Assembly: GCA_951635545.1 (NCBI GenBank)
Contig: OX620685.1
Coordinates: 310,001-374,000, forward strand
Origin: CAG-873 sp910578365
GTDB lineage: Bacteria > Bacteroidota > Bacteroidia > Bacteroidales > Muribaculaceae
Reading direction: 5' to 3'
DNA: 64,000 nt
The notes under the pieces were generated by a model. That model saw only the letters and a program-made list of their open reading frames with translations. It searched no databases and was not told the origin of the DNA. Positions within the stretch are counted from its first letter, which is position 1. Each line of letters begins with the position of its first letter. Both the position numbers and the translations under genes were made by a program. This document shows positions 46,801 through 54,383 of this stretch, piece after piece.

Positions 46801-46838
46801 ATCTTTCGGTGTCCAAAGCGTATATTATGAGACATTAA
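40830..46838 (+). CDS. Giant methylase/MutS-I-like/SNF2 helicase protein of a mobile element
   Basis: A 2002-residue protein. Residues about 100-330 form an N6-adenine methyltransferase-like domain with SAM motif EPSAGQGVFV (131) and catalytic motif NIPFGDF (196) in place of NPPY/F. At about 410-500 lies a MutS domain-I-like module (RQYTDMKKRHPDAILLFRVG, then DFYEC and CEQLEDPK). A basic, Pro-rich linker follows. From 1120 on is an SNF2/DEAD-type helicase: Walker A EVGCGKT (1139), VDESHQFKNL (1305) and motif VI QRDGRAIRAGN (1643). The C-terminal 300 residues are coiled coil. Similar fusions in phage P1 (DarB-like) protect incoming DNA from restriction, so an anti-restriction or element-maintenance role is plausible. 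No nuclease motif is seen. Confidence 0.85.
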   Translation: MAYNRLQTMRGNIEAIRTAFRLGVEKREPSAEEMEVLGRYAGFGGLKCILNDADSLMDAAKWSKSDIELFAPTVELRQLIREYSKDDREFSRYMDSLKTSVLTAFYTPSPVVDAIFDTLKANGIEVKRYLEPSAGQGVFVDSLMRDYPGAEAMAFEKDLLTGKILEALHPSVSTRIEGFERIEQDYNGYFDVACSNIPFGDFAVPDPVYATSKELAYRQSTKAIHNYFFLKALDSVREGGLVAFITSQGVMNSASPFVRAELVKRADLVTALRLPNNTFSDNAGTDTGSDLIILQKHSGKTVLSADEEFFVQSVVDRDSKAPTNKYFTAFPQNVICTDASVGTDPYGKPALIYKHSGGVDGIARDIRLALDESLKLRLDNELYNSQGIKQLSPEPAKPVQSTQTKKISETPIMRQYTDMKKRHPDAILLFRVGDFYECMGEDAVKSSEILGITLTRRMNGKAGSIELAGFPHHALDTYLPKLVRAGQRVAICEQLEDPKQKQHEEFKPTEVITPQQKPEVKPAPEPTSAPKEPTREIETDGSPDYNDNPDPRLFAYNLFGELEPIGKPKRQPRQPTQPKNEDKPKVERKPTVDISPKVQSKFRQLTDKELEFYGSLNWDDNPPINGFYETMMSIAHRQLAEHEAARKAEEIIAKDAEVGVKISRTEGDFIPKPRVAASAASVSEDKPDMSPRPFSEDIQFFHKNGSMVVDNGQVGFLSEVKKYGALFTPLALKSEQEKRAMLYITLSETYQQLYHYEAETHEASEHLREHLNQYYDEFVDKYGNLNEKQNAKFILMDANGRDALALERGENGMFVKADIFGHPVAFAVDEVTSVDTPMEALSASLNKYGVVNLEYMGGLVDMDEDTLVDSLEGHIYYNPLVENYEIADRFIAGNVVKKAEDIQAWIDKENDRIKGFPGYDGIEPYIEMAQDSLKALQDATPRKITFDELDFNFGERWIPTGIYSAYMSHLYGTNVTIAYSSSMDEYSAKADRGNMKIWEEFCVRGYYRTYDGMNLLKHALHNTVPDIKKSIGKDENGNDIKVPDSEAIQLANTKIDEIRNGFSEWLEAQSPEFKERLVDLYNRKFNCFVRPKYDGSHQTFPDLNMKMLGDRYGISSIYQSQKDCVWMLKQNGGGICDFEVGCGKTLIMCIAAHEMKRLGLAHKPMIIGLKANVAEIAMTYQTAYPNARILFADEKSFKAENRVAFFNNIRNNDYDCVIMSHDQFGKIPQSPEMQQQILQAELDTVEENLKVLKDQGKDISRGMLKGLIKRKENLTAKIATIQHQMEEKKDDMVDFKQMGIDHIFVDESHQFKNLMFNTRHDRVAGLGNSEGSQRALNLLYAIRTIQERTGKDLGATFLSGTTISNSLTELYLLFKYLRPKELERQDIRCFDAWAAIFAKKTTDFEFNVTNNIVAKERFRYFIKVPELAAFYNEITDYRTAEDVGVDRPMKNEILHNIPPTPDQEAFIQKLMEFAKTGDAKILGRAPLSDTEEKAKMLIATDYARKMALDMRMVDPSYEDDPNNKASHCAKMIAEYYRKYDAQKGTQFVFSDLGTYRPGEWNVYSEIKRKLIEDYGIPAHEIRFIQECKTERARKAVIQAMNDGDVRVLFGSTSMLGTGVNAQRRAVCIHHLDTPWRPSDLTQRDGRAIRAGNEIAKLYADNKVDVIIYAVEKSLDSYKFNLLHCKATFIGQLKSGALGARTIDEGGMDEKSGMNFSEYMAILSGNTDLLDKAKLEKRIAALESERKSFNKGRGDAEFRLQTITHDIANNEATIGLMKADWERYSKVVQRDKEGTPLNNLTIDTCKLTDEKNMGVHLQGLAQRTDTHGQYQRVGEVYGFPIAIISERVLDEGSEKVQNRFVVEGNYKYKFNNGYIAMSDTHAACMNFVNALEKIPGIIAQYEERTVKLKADVPTLEGIMSKKWGKEDELKQLKSDLAALDRKIQAEIAPKPEQADGVENKKAEANTIDAPSTEAKKSMVAEPIIDYTSVNVNLSVSKAYIMRH

Positions 46839-46857
46839 AAATGAATGTTATCGCTTA

Positions 46858-46890
46858 TGGCGTTGCTGACCGTATTGGTTGGCAACGCCA
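46858..46890 (+). terminator. Hairpin after the helicase gene
   Basis: TGGCGTTGC pairs with GCAACGCCA 15 bases apart and is followed by CTAATTTT. It lies 20 bases after the stop at 46838. The remaining interval to 47102 has no gene. Confidence 0.55.
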
Positions 46891-47688
46891 CTAATTTTGT
46901 AAAAAAGTCGAACCTTATGGCTATCTATGCGTTTGGATAAGCCTGTGTGCTCATCACGTATTATGAAACGCTTCAAGCCTCGGCACATTCGCCCATCATC
47001 GGATATGGTCATGTGGTAAAGAAAGTGGAGAAAATTGGATACGGTAAAAAACATATACAATTGTATAGTCGTAAACTGATATAATTGTATATTTTCTTTT
47101 AAACGCGAGTTCGGGATAAGAACTTTATGATTTTCAACCAAGCAAAAGACAACATAGAGTATTGGGCGGCCTTTCAAGGTCGCCTGATTTATTTGTACAG
47201 TTTGGTGTTGTTAATCCCAGAGGACAAGCTGCCCGTTTGACTCGGGTACCTCAAAGTCGAAGTTCACTTCCGGCTTTGTGGCGAAGAAACAATACGCCCC
47301 CATTGCCGCAAGCAGGTTCATGAGGAAGTTGTGTACACTACGATGGCGGGAGTGGACGAGCTGCGCCACATTCTTCAGCATGTCGTTTATGGATTCGATG
47401 ATGCTCCTTTTACGAAGCATCATCCTGTCATAGAACGGCATGAGACGCTGTTTCATGTTCGAGCGAAGACCTGTCACAATATGTATGCCATCATCCCAAA
47501 GATGCCCGAAAAGAGACTGCGATATATATCCCTTGTCAGCGTATAGTTTTCCAAATACCCTGTCAGTCAGTGTGTCGATGACTGCCTCATTGCGGTCGTC
47601 CACATTGGCACGTGTCAATACGAAGTTGATCAGTTCCCTGTCTAGTCCGGAAAAGTGTTGACCGTCAGATTCAACATTTTTTAGTAAA

Positions 47689-48189
47689 ATGTGTGAAGAA
47701 AACAAAAAATTCTGGGACGAATCTCAGATTTCGGCAATCAATGCCTGGCACAGCAGCGGAAAAAGTTTCAGTCAGATTGACGAGGAATACAATTTTGCGG
47801 TCGGGACATTGTTTACAATAGTAAATGCAATCCCGGACTATCGCGGCACACGGTCAAGCATCAGCAAATGGCTGCGCCGCATGACGGGAGCATTAATTCC
47901 CGGCTCCGGATGCCGGACAACAAAGGCCATATCGTCCCTGGCAACTCCGGCACAAACGACAAAAAAGAAAGGAATGACAAAGAAAACCTCTCCCACTACC
48001 AGGCTCACGGATACCGAGCAGACCATACTGGATCTAACACGCAAGTTAAACGCCGCCACCAGAAAGATAGAGAAACTGGAGGCTGACAGGAAAAAGGCAG
48101 AGCTGCGTGAAGAGTTCCAGAGTGGTGTCATCGCCGAATACAAGAAGCTTGTAAAGCCTGCGCAGTCAAAAAAATCAACTACCAAGTAG
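47689..48189 (+). CDS. IS3 OrfA (HTH subunit), copy 1
   Basis: A 166-residue DNA-binding subunit: an N-terminal helix-turn-helix (AINAWHSSGKSFSQIDEEYN), a Ser/Thr/Lys-rich linker, and a C-terminal leucine-zipper helix (TEQTILDLTRKLNAATRKIE). It ends three bases before the first ATG of OrfB. An A7 run at 48168-48174 sits in the proper phase (A AAA AAA) for a -1 slip into the OrfB frame, which stays open from there, so the OrfAB fusion is the likely transposase. Confidence 0.92.
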   Translation: MCEENKKFWDESQISAINAWHSSGKSFSQIDEEYNFAVGTLFTIVNAIPDYRGTRSSISKWLRRMTGALIPGSGCRTTKAISSLATPAQTTKKKGMTKKTSPTTRLTDTEQTILDLTRKLNAATRKIEKLEADRKKAELREEFQSGVIAEYKKLVKPAQSKKSTTK

Positions 48190-48191
48190 CC

Positions 48192-49073
48192 ATGCGCTTG
48201 CGCATGTCCCGTGACCTGAGTGTCAGCGAGGCATGCGGGTTGCTTGGGGTGACTAAACAAGCGTGGTATGCCTTTTTCAAAAGGTCGTTCAAGGATGCCA
48301 TTGACGAAGACCGCATCCTGGAATGCGTTCGCTCGATACGAGAGGATCTTCCGGCACTCGGAGTCAGAAAGATGAAGGACAGGTTACGTAAGGAGTTCTG
48401 TCTCGACATAGGCCGTGACCGCCTGTTCGATATCATGAACAGGCATAATCTTCTGATACGTCCCCGAGTCCGCAGGACAAGGACAACCTTCTCCGATCAC
48501 GGAATGAAGGTCTATCCGGATCTACGGAAAGACTTCGCGCCTGATGACATAAACCAGTTGTGGGTAAGCGACATAACATATATATGGCTTCCTGATCAGA
48601 ATACATTTTACTATCTGTTTCTGATTACGGATGCCTATTCGAAGAAAATAGTGGGATGGGAGATTGCCGATAACATGCGGCATGAGAACGCCATGACGGC
48701 ATTGAAGATGGCTTTCAGGCAATGCAGGAGAGGTCAGCATCCCATACACCACTCGGACAAGGGACTTCAGTATTGTGCCAAACCCTACGTGGAAATGCTT
48801 CGTAGACGCCACGCCCGAATCAGCATGACGGAAGGGCACGACCCACGTAACAACGGAATTGCCGAAAGGGTAAACGGCATACTTAAAGAGGAGTTTCTGA
48901 AGCATATGGACGTAAGGAAGGACAACATACGGCAGGTGCTGGAGGATGTAATCAACACTTACCATACCCGCCGACCGCACCTCAGTCTCGGCATGCTGAC
49001 TCCCGATGAAGTGCATCGCGGAGCGGTACCCGGACGTAAGCTCTGGAAAAAATATTACCTGAAATCTGCATGA
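48192..49073 (+). CDS. IS3 OrfB (DDE catalytic subunit), copy 1
   Basis: A 293-residue rve-type integrase. The N-terminus carries an HTH_21-like region (VRKMKDRLRKEFCLDIGRDR). Catalytic residues appear as WVSDITYIWL (Asp), HHSDKGLQY (Asp) and NNGIAERVNGILKEEFL (Glu), the order and spacing of IS3 elements. The ATG at 48192 is only the first Met; translation probably enters upstream through the A7 frameshift from OrfA. Identical proteins are encoded at 51381 and 63177. Confidence 0.93.
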   Translation: MRLRMSRDLSVSEACGLLGVTKQAWYAFFKRSFKDAIDEDRILECVRSIREDLPALGVRKMKDRLRKEFCLDIGRDRLFDIMNRHNLLIRPRVRRTRTTFSDHGMKVYPDLRKDFAPDDINQLWVSDITYIWLPDQNTFYYLFLITDAYSKKIVGWEIADNMRHENAMTALKMAFRQCRRGQHPIHHSDKGLQYCAKPYVEMLRRRHARISMTEGHDPRNNGIAERVNGILKEEFLKHMDVRKDNIRQVLEDVINTYHTRRPHLSLGMLTPDEVHRGAVPGRKLWKKYYLKSA

Positions 49074-49088
49074 GTCAAGATTTTTCAG

Positions 49089-49240
49089 TACTTTTGCATA
49101 CCCCAACCGACGGGACTGACGGTGATTGCACTGCAAGTCTCAAAAATCCCCGGGGCATCGAGCCCCGGAGGATTTTACCCCAACCTCGGGGATCTCAGGC
49201 TCATACCTGCATGTCTCCACAGTCTTCGGACTGTTTAACA
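49089..49240 (+). ncRNA. Candidate structured RNA at the IS3 3' end, copy 1
   Basis: A TACTTTTG -7 box (49089-49096) overlaps the end of orfB and points outward. Downstream are a GC-rich hairpin, AATCC-CCGGGGC pairing with GCCCCGG-x-GGATT (49145-49174), a CCCC/GGGG palindromic stretch and a UUCG-loop hairpin ACAGTC-TTCG-GACTGT (49219-49234) followed by TTTAAC. This resembles a short RNA with its own promoter and end. It is present in all three IS3 copies. Confidence 0.4.
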
Positions 49241-50010
49241 TTCATTCATAATCTCAAACCCTCTGACCCGTCAATATTTTTCAGGACGCCACACCCCTTT
49301 TTCGTTACATAGCAGATGCAGCTTGAAGCCTACATACCATCCCATCGTACTCTTACCCTTGGCCGCGATATCCTTGAAGACTTTCATGTTGAACTGGCGC
49401 TTGTTATGAATGACCGGAATGCAGGTGCTGTCCACAAAACTTATTCCCGTGCACTCTCCGAAACATGCAAGTCGCAGGAACATGGTCATAGCCACAAAAC
49501 ATCGGGGCATGACCTCCACGAAGCGGTTGTAGGAGAATGTCTGCGGAAACAGATGCTTCCAGTGAATGCGCACACATCCCAGATAATAGTGCTTGAAGTT
49601 TCGGTACGAATTGAAGTGGAAACAGATCAGAATCGTGATGACCTCGGCATCCGACATCATGCGCTTTCTTTTCCGTTTTGGAGTGTCAGTTGTGGACGGA
49701 AGTGCATTTTTTGCCATCTCACCCTCAAATTCTTTGCAGAAATCATCTGCAATACAAAAAATTTCAGTAACTTTACTTTCGGTAATCATGATACAGTATT
49801 TATTGTTTAGTACCTCTAAATTACTAAATATCAGTAATATTACCAAGAGAATCGGCAACTTTTTTAAGCTGCCGATTCAACTTTTTTATGGTGTTCCTTA
49901 TCCCGAACTCGCGTTTTTAAGAAATCGTATTTGAGCGCATTTTTATAATATAATGATGCTAATGGTTCAATTTTTCGGACTATTACAACCTATAACTGAA
50001 AAATTTTCAT

Positions 50011-50018
50011 TACCTTTG
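50011..50018 (+). promoter_or_regulatory. -7 promoter box for the HTH regulator
   Basis: TACCTTTG fits TAnnTTTG, 15 bases before the ATG at 50034. The short gap after the IS982 end (49915-50010) shows nothing else. Confidence 0.5.
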
Positions 50019-50033
50019 CCAAAAAATTATGCC

Positions 50034-50261
50034 ATGGCAAAAATCAATAGACTCAAAAGTATTCTTGCTGAAAAGAATCGAACCAATCTATGGCTGGCAT
50101 CTCAGCTCGGGGTCAACTCCACTACAGTGTCCAAATGGTGTACCAATTCTTCTCAACCGGATATTTTGATGATATTGAGAATTGCGCAATTGCTTGACAT
50201 CGGGATAAAGGAGTTCTACGATGAGAGGATTGTTGATAAATATGAAGTATGGCAACAGTAA
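50034..50261 (+). CDS. Cro/C1-type HTH regulator
   Basis: A 75-residue protein consisting almost only of an HTH_3 domain: LKSILAEKNRTNLWLASQLG, VNSTTVSKWCTNSSQPDILM, then LLDIGIKEFYDERI. I start it at 50034 because a promoter box precedes that ATG closely; the open frame upstream of it has no support. Its end lies just before the membrane-tethered regulator gene (50270), and the longer reading of that gene overlaps it by 13 bases. It probably controls this or a neighbouring unit, but no operator was identified. Confidence 0.85.
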   Translation: MAKINRLKSILAEKNRTNLWLASQLGVNSTTVSKWCTNSSQPDILMILRIAQLLDIGIKEFYDERIVDKYEVWQQ

Positions 50262-51380
50262 TTGAAAAAATGAGGAAACTGATATTATTCATATTTCTTA
50301 TAATGACATTGCCGTTTATGGTAATGTTCATTGGTTGTGGTCATAAGTCCGAGGCTTGGGATACTATGGACACGGCAGAGGTACTTATGGACTCCATGCC
50401 AGATTCTGCTTTAACTGTATTATCCTCGATTGAAAAGACTTCACTTGGAGACGATAAGGAAAAGGCTCGGTATGCACTGCTGATGTCAATGGCACTTGAT
50501 AAGAATTACATTGACACGACCTCTTTTGATGTCCTTCAGCCGGCAATCGACTATTATCTTGAGAAAGGTACCCCCGAGGAACGATTGCGTACCCTTTACT
50601 ACCAAGGCTGTATATTTCTGAACAAGTCTGACTTTGATATGGCAATGCAATGCTATCTTAAAGCGGAGGATCTAAAAGATGAATGTAAAGACACTATTAC
50701 ATATGCCAATATGCTCGTCGCTCAGGGTAATATATATGCCAAGTCTTGTCAGATAGAAGGTTATGTAAGGAATAATCTATGTGCGTCAGAATTATATAAT
50801 AAGATTGGAGAACAGCGTCGGGAATTGTCAAGTCTTATCCGAGCATTGGATGGCTGCATTAGTTTGGGAAACATAGAAAGGTCGGATAGTCTCATGTCGC
50901 GCACAGACTCTCTTGTTCAAATACATCCTGAACTAAATGAAGCATCAATAAGGGTAAAGATGACTTATGGTATTCGCTTTAATTCAGATAGTGTTATAAA
51001 CAATATCTTGGGATCAATTTCTGATCTCACTCAGTATGATGATGAAACCAAACTTGACATCACTTTAGGATACCTGAATCTGAATGAACCTCTCAAAGCA
51101 AAAATGATCTTTGAATCAATTGCCCCAGATAATCCCAAGACGAATTCTTTTAGATACATTTGTGGCGTCCTGAAAAATATTGACGGGTCAGAGGGTTTGA
51201 GATTATGAATGAATGTTAAACAGTCCGAAGACTGTGGAGACATGCAGGTATGAGCCTGAGATCCCCGAGGTTGGGGTAAAATCCTCCGGGGCTCGATGCC
51301 CCGGGGATTTTTGAGACTTGCAGTGCAATCACCGTCAGTCCCGTCGGTTGGGGTATGCAAAAGTACTGAAAAATCTTGAC

Positions 51381-52262
51381 TCATGCAGATTTCAGGTAAT
51401 ATTTTTTCCAGAGCTTACGTCCGGGTACCGCTCCGCGATGCACTTCATCGGGAGTCAGCATGCCGAGACTGAGGTGCGGTCGGCGGGTATGGTAAGTGTT
51501 GATTACATCCTCCAGCACCTGCCGTATGTTGTCCTTCCTTACGTCCATATGCTTCAGAAACTCCTCTTTAAGTATGCCGTTTACCCTTTCGGCAATTCCG
51601 TTGTTACGTGGGTCGTGCCCTTCCGTCATGCTGATTCGGGCGTGGCGTCTACGAAGCATTTCCACGTAGGGTTTGGCACAATACTGAAGTCCCTTGTCCG
51701 AGTGGTGTATGGGATGCTGACCTCTCCTGCATTGCCTGAAAGCCATCTTCAATGCCGTCATGGCGTTCTCATGCCGCATGTTATCGGCAATCTCCCATCC
51801 CACTATTTTCTTCGAATAGGCATCCGTAATCAGAAACAGATAGTAAAATGTATTCTGATCAGGAAGCCATATATATGTTATGTCGCTTACCCACAACTGG
51901 TTTATGTCATCAGGCGCGAAGTCTTTCCGTAGATCCGGATAGACCTTCATTCCGTGATCGGAGAAGGTTGTCCTTGTCCTGCGGACTCGGGGACGTATCA
52001 GAAGATTATGCCTGTTCATGATATCGAACAGGCGGTCACGGCCTATGTCGAGACAGAACTCCTTACGTAACCTGTCCTTCATCTTTCTGACTCCGAGTGC
52101 CGGAAGATCCTCTCGTATCGAGCGAACGCATTCCAGGATGCGGTCTTCGTCAATGGCATCCTTGAACGACCTTTTGAAAAAGGCATACCACGCTTGTTTA
52201 GTCACCCCAAGCAACCCGCATGCCTCGCTGACACTCAGGTCACGGGACATGCGCAAGCGCAT
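51381..52262 (-). CDS. IS3 OrfB (DDE catalytic subunit), copy 2
   Basis: The 293-residue protein is identical to that of copy 1 as far as I can see, with WVSDITYIWL, HHSDKGLQY and NNGIAERVNGIL as the DDE residues. It is probably translated as the C-terminal part of an OrfAB fusion, through the A7 slippery run (T7 on the plus strand at 52280-52286). Confidence 0.93.
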   Translation of the reverse strand: MRLRMSRDLSVSEACGLLGVTKQAWYAFFKRSFKDAIDEDRILECVRSIREDLPALGVRKMKDRLRKEFCLDIGRDRLFDIMNRHNLLIRPRVRRTRTTFSDHGMKVYPDLRKDFAPDDINQLWVSDITYIWLPDQNTFYYLFLITDAYSKKIVGWEIADNMRHENAMTALKMAFRQCRRGQHPIHHSDKGLQYCAKPYVEMLRRRHARISMTEGHDPRNNGIAERVNGILKEEFLKHMDVRKDNIRQVLEDVINTYHTRRPHLSLGMLTPDEVHRGAVPGRKLWKKYYLKSA

Positions 52263-52264
52263 GG

Positions 52265-52765
52265 CTACTTGGTAGTTGATTTTTTTGACTGCGCAGGCTT
52301 TACAAGCTTCTTGTATTCGGCGATGACACCACTCTGGAACTCTTCACGCAGCTCTGCCTTTTTCCTGTCAGCCTCCAGTTTCTCTATCTTTCTGGTGGCG
52401 GCGTTTAACTTGCGTGTTAGATCCAGTATGGTCTGCTCGGTATCCGTGAGCCTGGTAGTGGGAGAGGTTTTCTTTGTCATTCCTTTCTTTTTTGTCGTTT
52501 GTGCCGGAGTTGCCAGGGACGATATGGCCTTTGTTGTCCGGCATCCGGAGCCGGGAATTAATGCTCCCGTCATGCGGCGCAGCCATTTGCTGATGCTTGA
52601 CCGTGTGCCGCGATAGTCCGGGATTGCATTTACTATTGTAAACAATGTCCCGACCGCAAAATTGTATTCCTCGTCAATCTGACTGAAACTTTTTCCGCTG
52701 CTGTGCCAGGCATTGATTGCCGAAATCTGAGATTCGTCCCAGAATTTTTTGTTTTCTTCACACAT
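52265..52765 (-). CDS. IS3 OrfA (HTH subunit), copy 2
   Basis: Identical in sequence to copy 1 (166 residues; HTH plus leucine zipper). Together with orfB it forms an intact element on the minus strand. Confidence 0.93.
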   Translation of the reverse strand: MCEENKKFWDESQISAINAWHSSGKSFSQIDEEYNFAVGTLFTIVNAIPDYRGTRSSISKWLRRMTGALIPGSGCRTTKAISSLATPAQTTKKKGMTKKTSPTTRLTDTEQTILDLTRKLNAATRKIEKLEADRKKAELREEFQSGVIAEYKKLVKPAQSKKSTTK

Positions 52766-53812
52766 TTTACTAAAAAATGTTGAATCTGACGGTCAACACT
52801 TTTCCGGACTAGACAATTTCCATTAAACCAGAGGTTTTAGAAGCAGCCGGGGAATATGAGAAAGCTCTTGATGCATATAAAAAATTCCATTCAACCGTCG
52901 AATCTGAAAACTCAAAAATATATTCACAAAAAACGACTGTCGCTCAAGAACTTCATGAAATAAAGATTAATCATCTTTATTCTATTCAACGTAAGAATAT
53001 GCAAATCTGGTTAGGATTATGTGTACTTTTAATTCTCATTATCGTTATCTGTATTATTTATTACCAACTTCGTTTAGGAAAGATCAAGCGGATTATCTCA
53101 GAACAGGAACAGTCGCGACTCCAACTTGAAAACGAAAATCTGCAAAAACAGAACTCTGTTCTTGAACTCGAAAGACATAACGCACAGTTGGAGTGTGAAA
53201 AACAGAATCTCGCAACTGAAAATATGAAATTAAAGATATCTCAACTTGAATCTGACAAGCATAATGCGGAACTGGAAATTGAGAAGAAAAATCTTGCTGC
53301 GGAAAATATGCGGTTAAAGATTTCGCAACTTGAATCAGAGGGTGAGCATCTAAAAGAATTGCTGACTGAAGCGAAGCTGTCAAAACCGGTCTTGGACGCA
53401 ATAAAGGAACGTAGCGATATTTTAAATGGTTTGTTAGCCGCTAAAATTTCGGATAATGATACTTACTCAAAACCATACGATATATGGATAAACCAAATCA
53501 CAGAGGACCGGAAAAGTTTTATGAACTCCACTCGTCTTGCTTTTAGGGCTTCACATCCAGCTTTCATGAAATATCTAGAAGACCATGGTCTCACTGAGTC
53601 TGAATTGAACTATGTATGTTTATATGCTATAGGATTAAGGGGGAAAGAAATTGGTGAATATATCCAAATAAAACGGCACTACCATACCAGTACGGATATT
53701 CGTAAGAAACTTGGCCTCAAGGAAGATGATACAAATTTGGGGCTTCATATACGAAATCTTATGAAGAAACTATAGATTCTTTTTTACGAGAATATACAAA
53801 GTAAACTCCATA

Positions 53813-53850
53813 AAAACGACTTCTTATAATCAAGAGGTCGTTTTATTATT
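53813..53850 (+). terminator. Terminator after the split regulator gene
   Basis: AAAACGACTTCTT pairs with AAGAGGTCGTTTT (one mismatch) around ATAATC and is followed by ATTATT. It ends the regulator unit, 38 bases after the stop at 53775. Confidence 0.7.
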
Positions 53851-54383
53851 TGCCAACATAGCCAAGAATGAGAGGATAATATATTCTTAATAAGATGTCT
53901 CTTAGCAAGATATATATCTTTTTGTAATCTTCATAATGGAATATTATATTCTCAATACCAACTGGCTTATATGTCGGTTAAAGAAGACATAAACGACACT
54001 CTTAATCAATTGGCGATTAGTGAATGGGCAACTTTAATCTCAAAATATTCGGAAAGGGATGTTACATCAGTGAGTTAAGCAAGATTTAATATACAAAAAG
54101 AATAATTCTTTTGTTGAACGAAAGATCAACAAACGGAGCAAAGTTCTTCTTAGATATTGTTTCTTGCAAAATATCCTACAGGAGCAGTTATTCTTTTCTC
54201 CATTCAAAAGAACGCCATGCAATTGATTTGTTACATTACTCTGCTTTGGTGTCAAAATAGGCAAAAATGGGTGGAGTGTCAAACTTTTGGATTTTATAAA
54301 TATTAAAAACCACCCCCCCCCATTTTATAATACATTGATATATAGCTAATTAAAAAATTTGACCGTCAAACTATTTCTCTTGT
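53851..54383. other. Gene-poor AT-rich interval
   Basis: No convincing gene. A short open stretch ending at 54078 (YSQYQLAYMSVKEDINDTLN) could be a decayed coding end. A run of nine C residues lies at 54313-54321. A promoter (TTG at 54380, TAATTTTG at 54403-54410) is placed just before the truncated ABC gene. Confidence 0.5.

Larger units (their letters stand above)
47639..49293 (+). mobile_element. IS3-family element, copy 1 (in IS982)
   Basis: A 1655-base element. The left end TGTCTAGTCCGGAAAAGTGT and the right end (complement TGTGGCGTCCTGAAAAATAT) form imperfect inverted repeats, TG at both outer edges, with a CCC target duplication. Copies at 51161-52815 and from 62957 onward share the same ends and length. 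Confidence 0.92.
47211..49789 (-). pseudogene. IS982-family transposase, copy 2, split by IS3
   Basis: The N-terminal part starts at 49789 (MITESKVTEIFCIADDFCKE) and runs to 49294, ending GFKLHLLCNEKG. The C-terminal part resumes at about 47638 with ELINFVLTRANVDDRNE and ends at the natural stop (47211). Joined, it equals the intact copy at 27334. Short tails encoded by the IS3 ends follow the break on each side and are not real. The insertion separates the first catalytic Asp from the second Asp and the Glu, so the gene cannot function. Confidence 0.92.
47103..49914 (-). mobile_element. IS982-family element, copy 2, interrupted by IS3 copy 1
   Basis: Ends ACGCGAGTTCGGGATAAG and its complement are the same as in copy 1. 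A TTTTAA duplication flanks it (47097-47102 and 49915-49920). Removing the 1655-base IS3 insertion and one CCC gives an element of the same size as copy 1 (about 1154 bases). Confidence 0.9.
51161..52815 (-). mobile_element. IS3-family element, copy 2
   Basis: A 1655-base element, inverted relative to copy 1, with ends TGTGGCGTCCTGAAAAATAT and TGTCTAGTCCGG (complement) and an ATT target duplication (51158-51160, 52816-52818). It breaks the regulator gene. Its structured 3' end occupies about 51214-51365 on the minus strand. Confidence 0.93.
50270..53775 (+). pseudogene. Membrane-tethered TPR/LuxR-type regulator split by IS3 copy 2
   Basis: The 5' part (50270-51160) encodes a lipoprotein-type or anchored N-terminus (ILFIFLIMTLPFMVMFIGC) and TPR-like helices. 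The 3' part (from 52819) continues in frame: IKPEVLEAAGEYEKALDAYK, a transmembrane helix (IWLGLCVLLILIIVICIIYY), a long coiled coil, and a C-terminal LuxR-like HTH with LTESELNYVCLYAIGLRGKE and HHTSTDIRKKLGLK-type features. Without the insertion and one ATT repeat the gene would have about 615 codons. This architecture (TPR, membrane helix, coiled coil, HTH) is common in Bacteroidetes. The IS3 insertion separates the sensing part from the DNA-binding part. Confidence 0.85.

Noticed and set aside
49070..49312. Open frame at the IS3 3' end (also at 51031-51384 and 62815-63180)
   Set aside because: It is repeated only because the IS is repeated, overlaps the orfB stop and continues into unrelated flanks with different ends.
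47097..49920. A composite transposon bounded by two IS982 copies (27209 and 47103)
   Set aside because: The copies have different, complete target duplications, so each inserted on its own.
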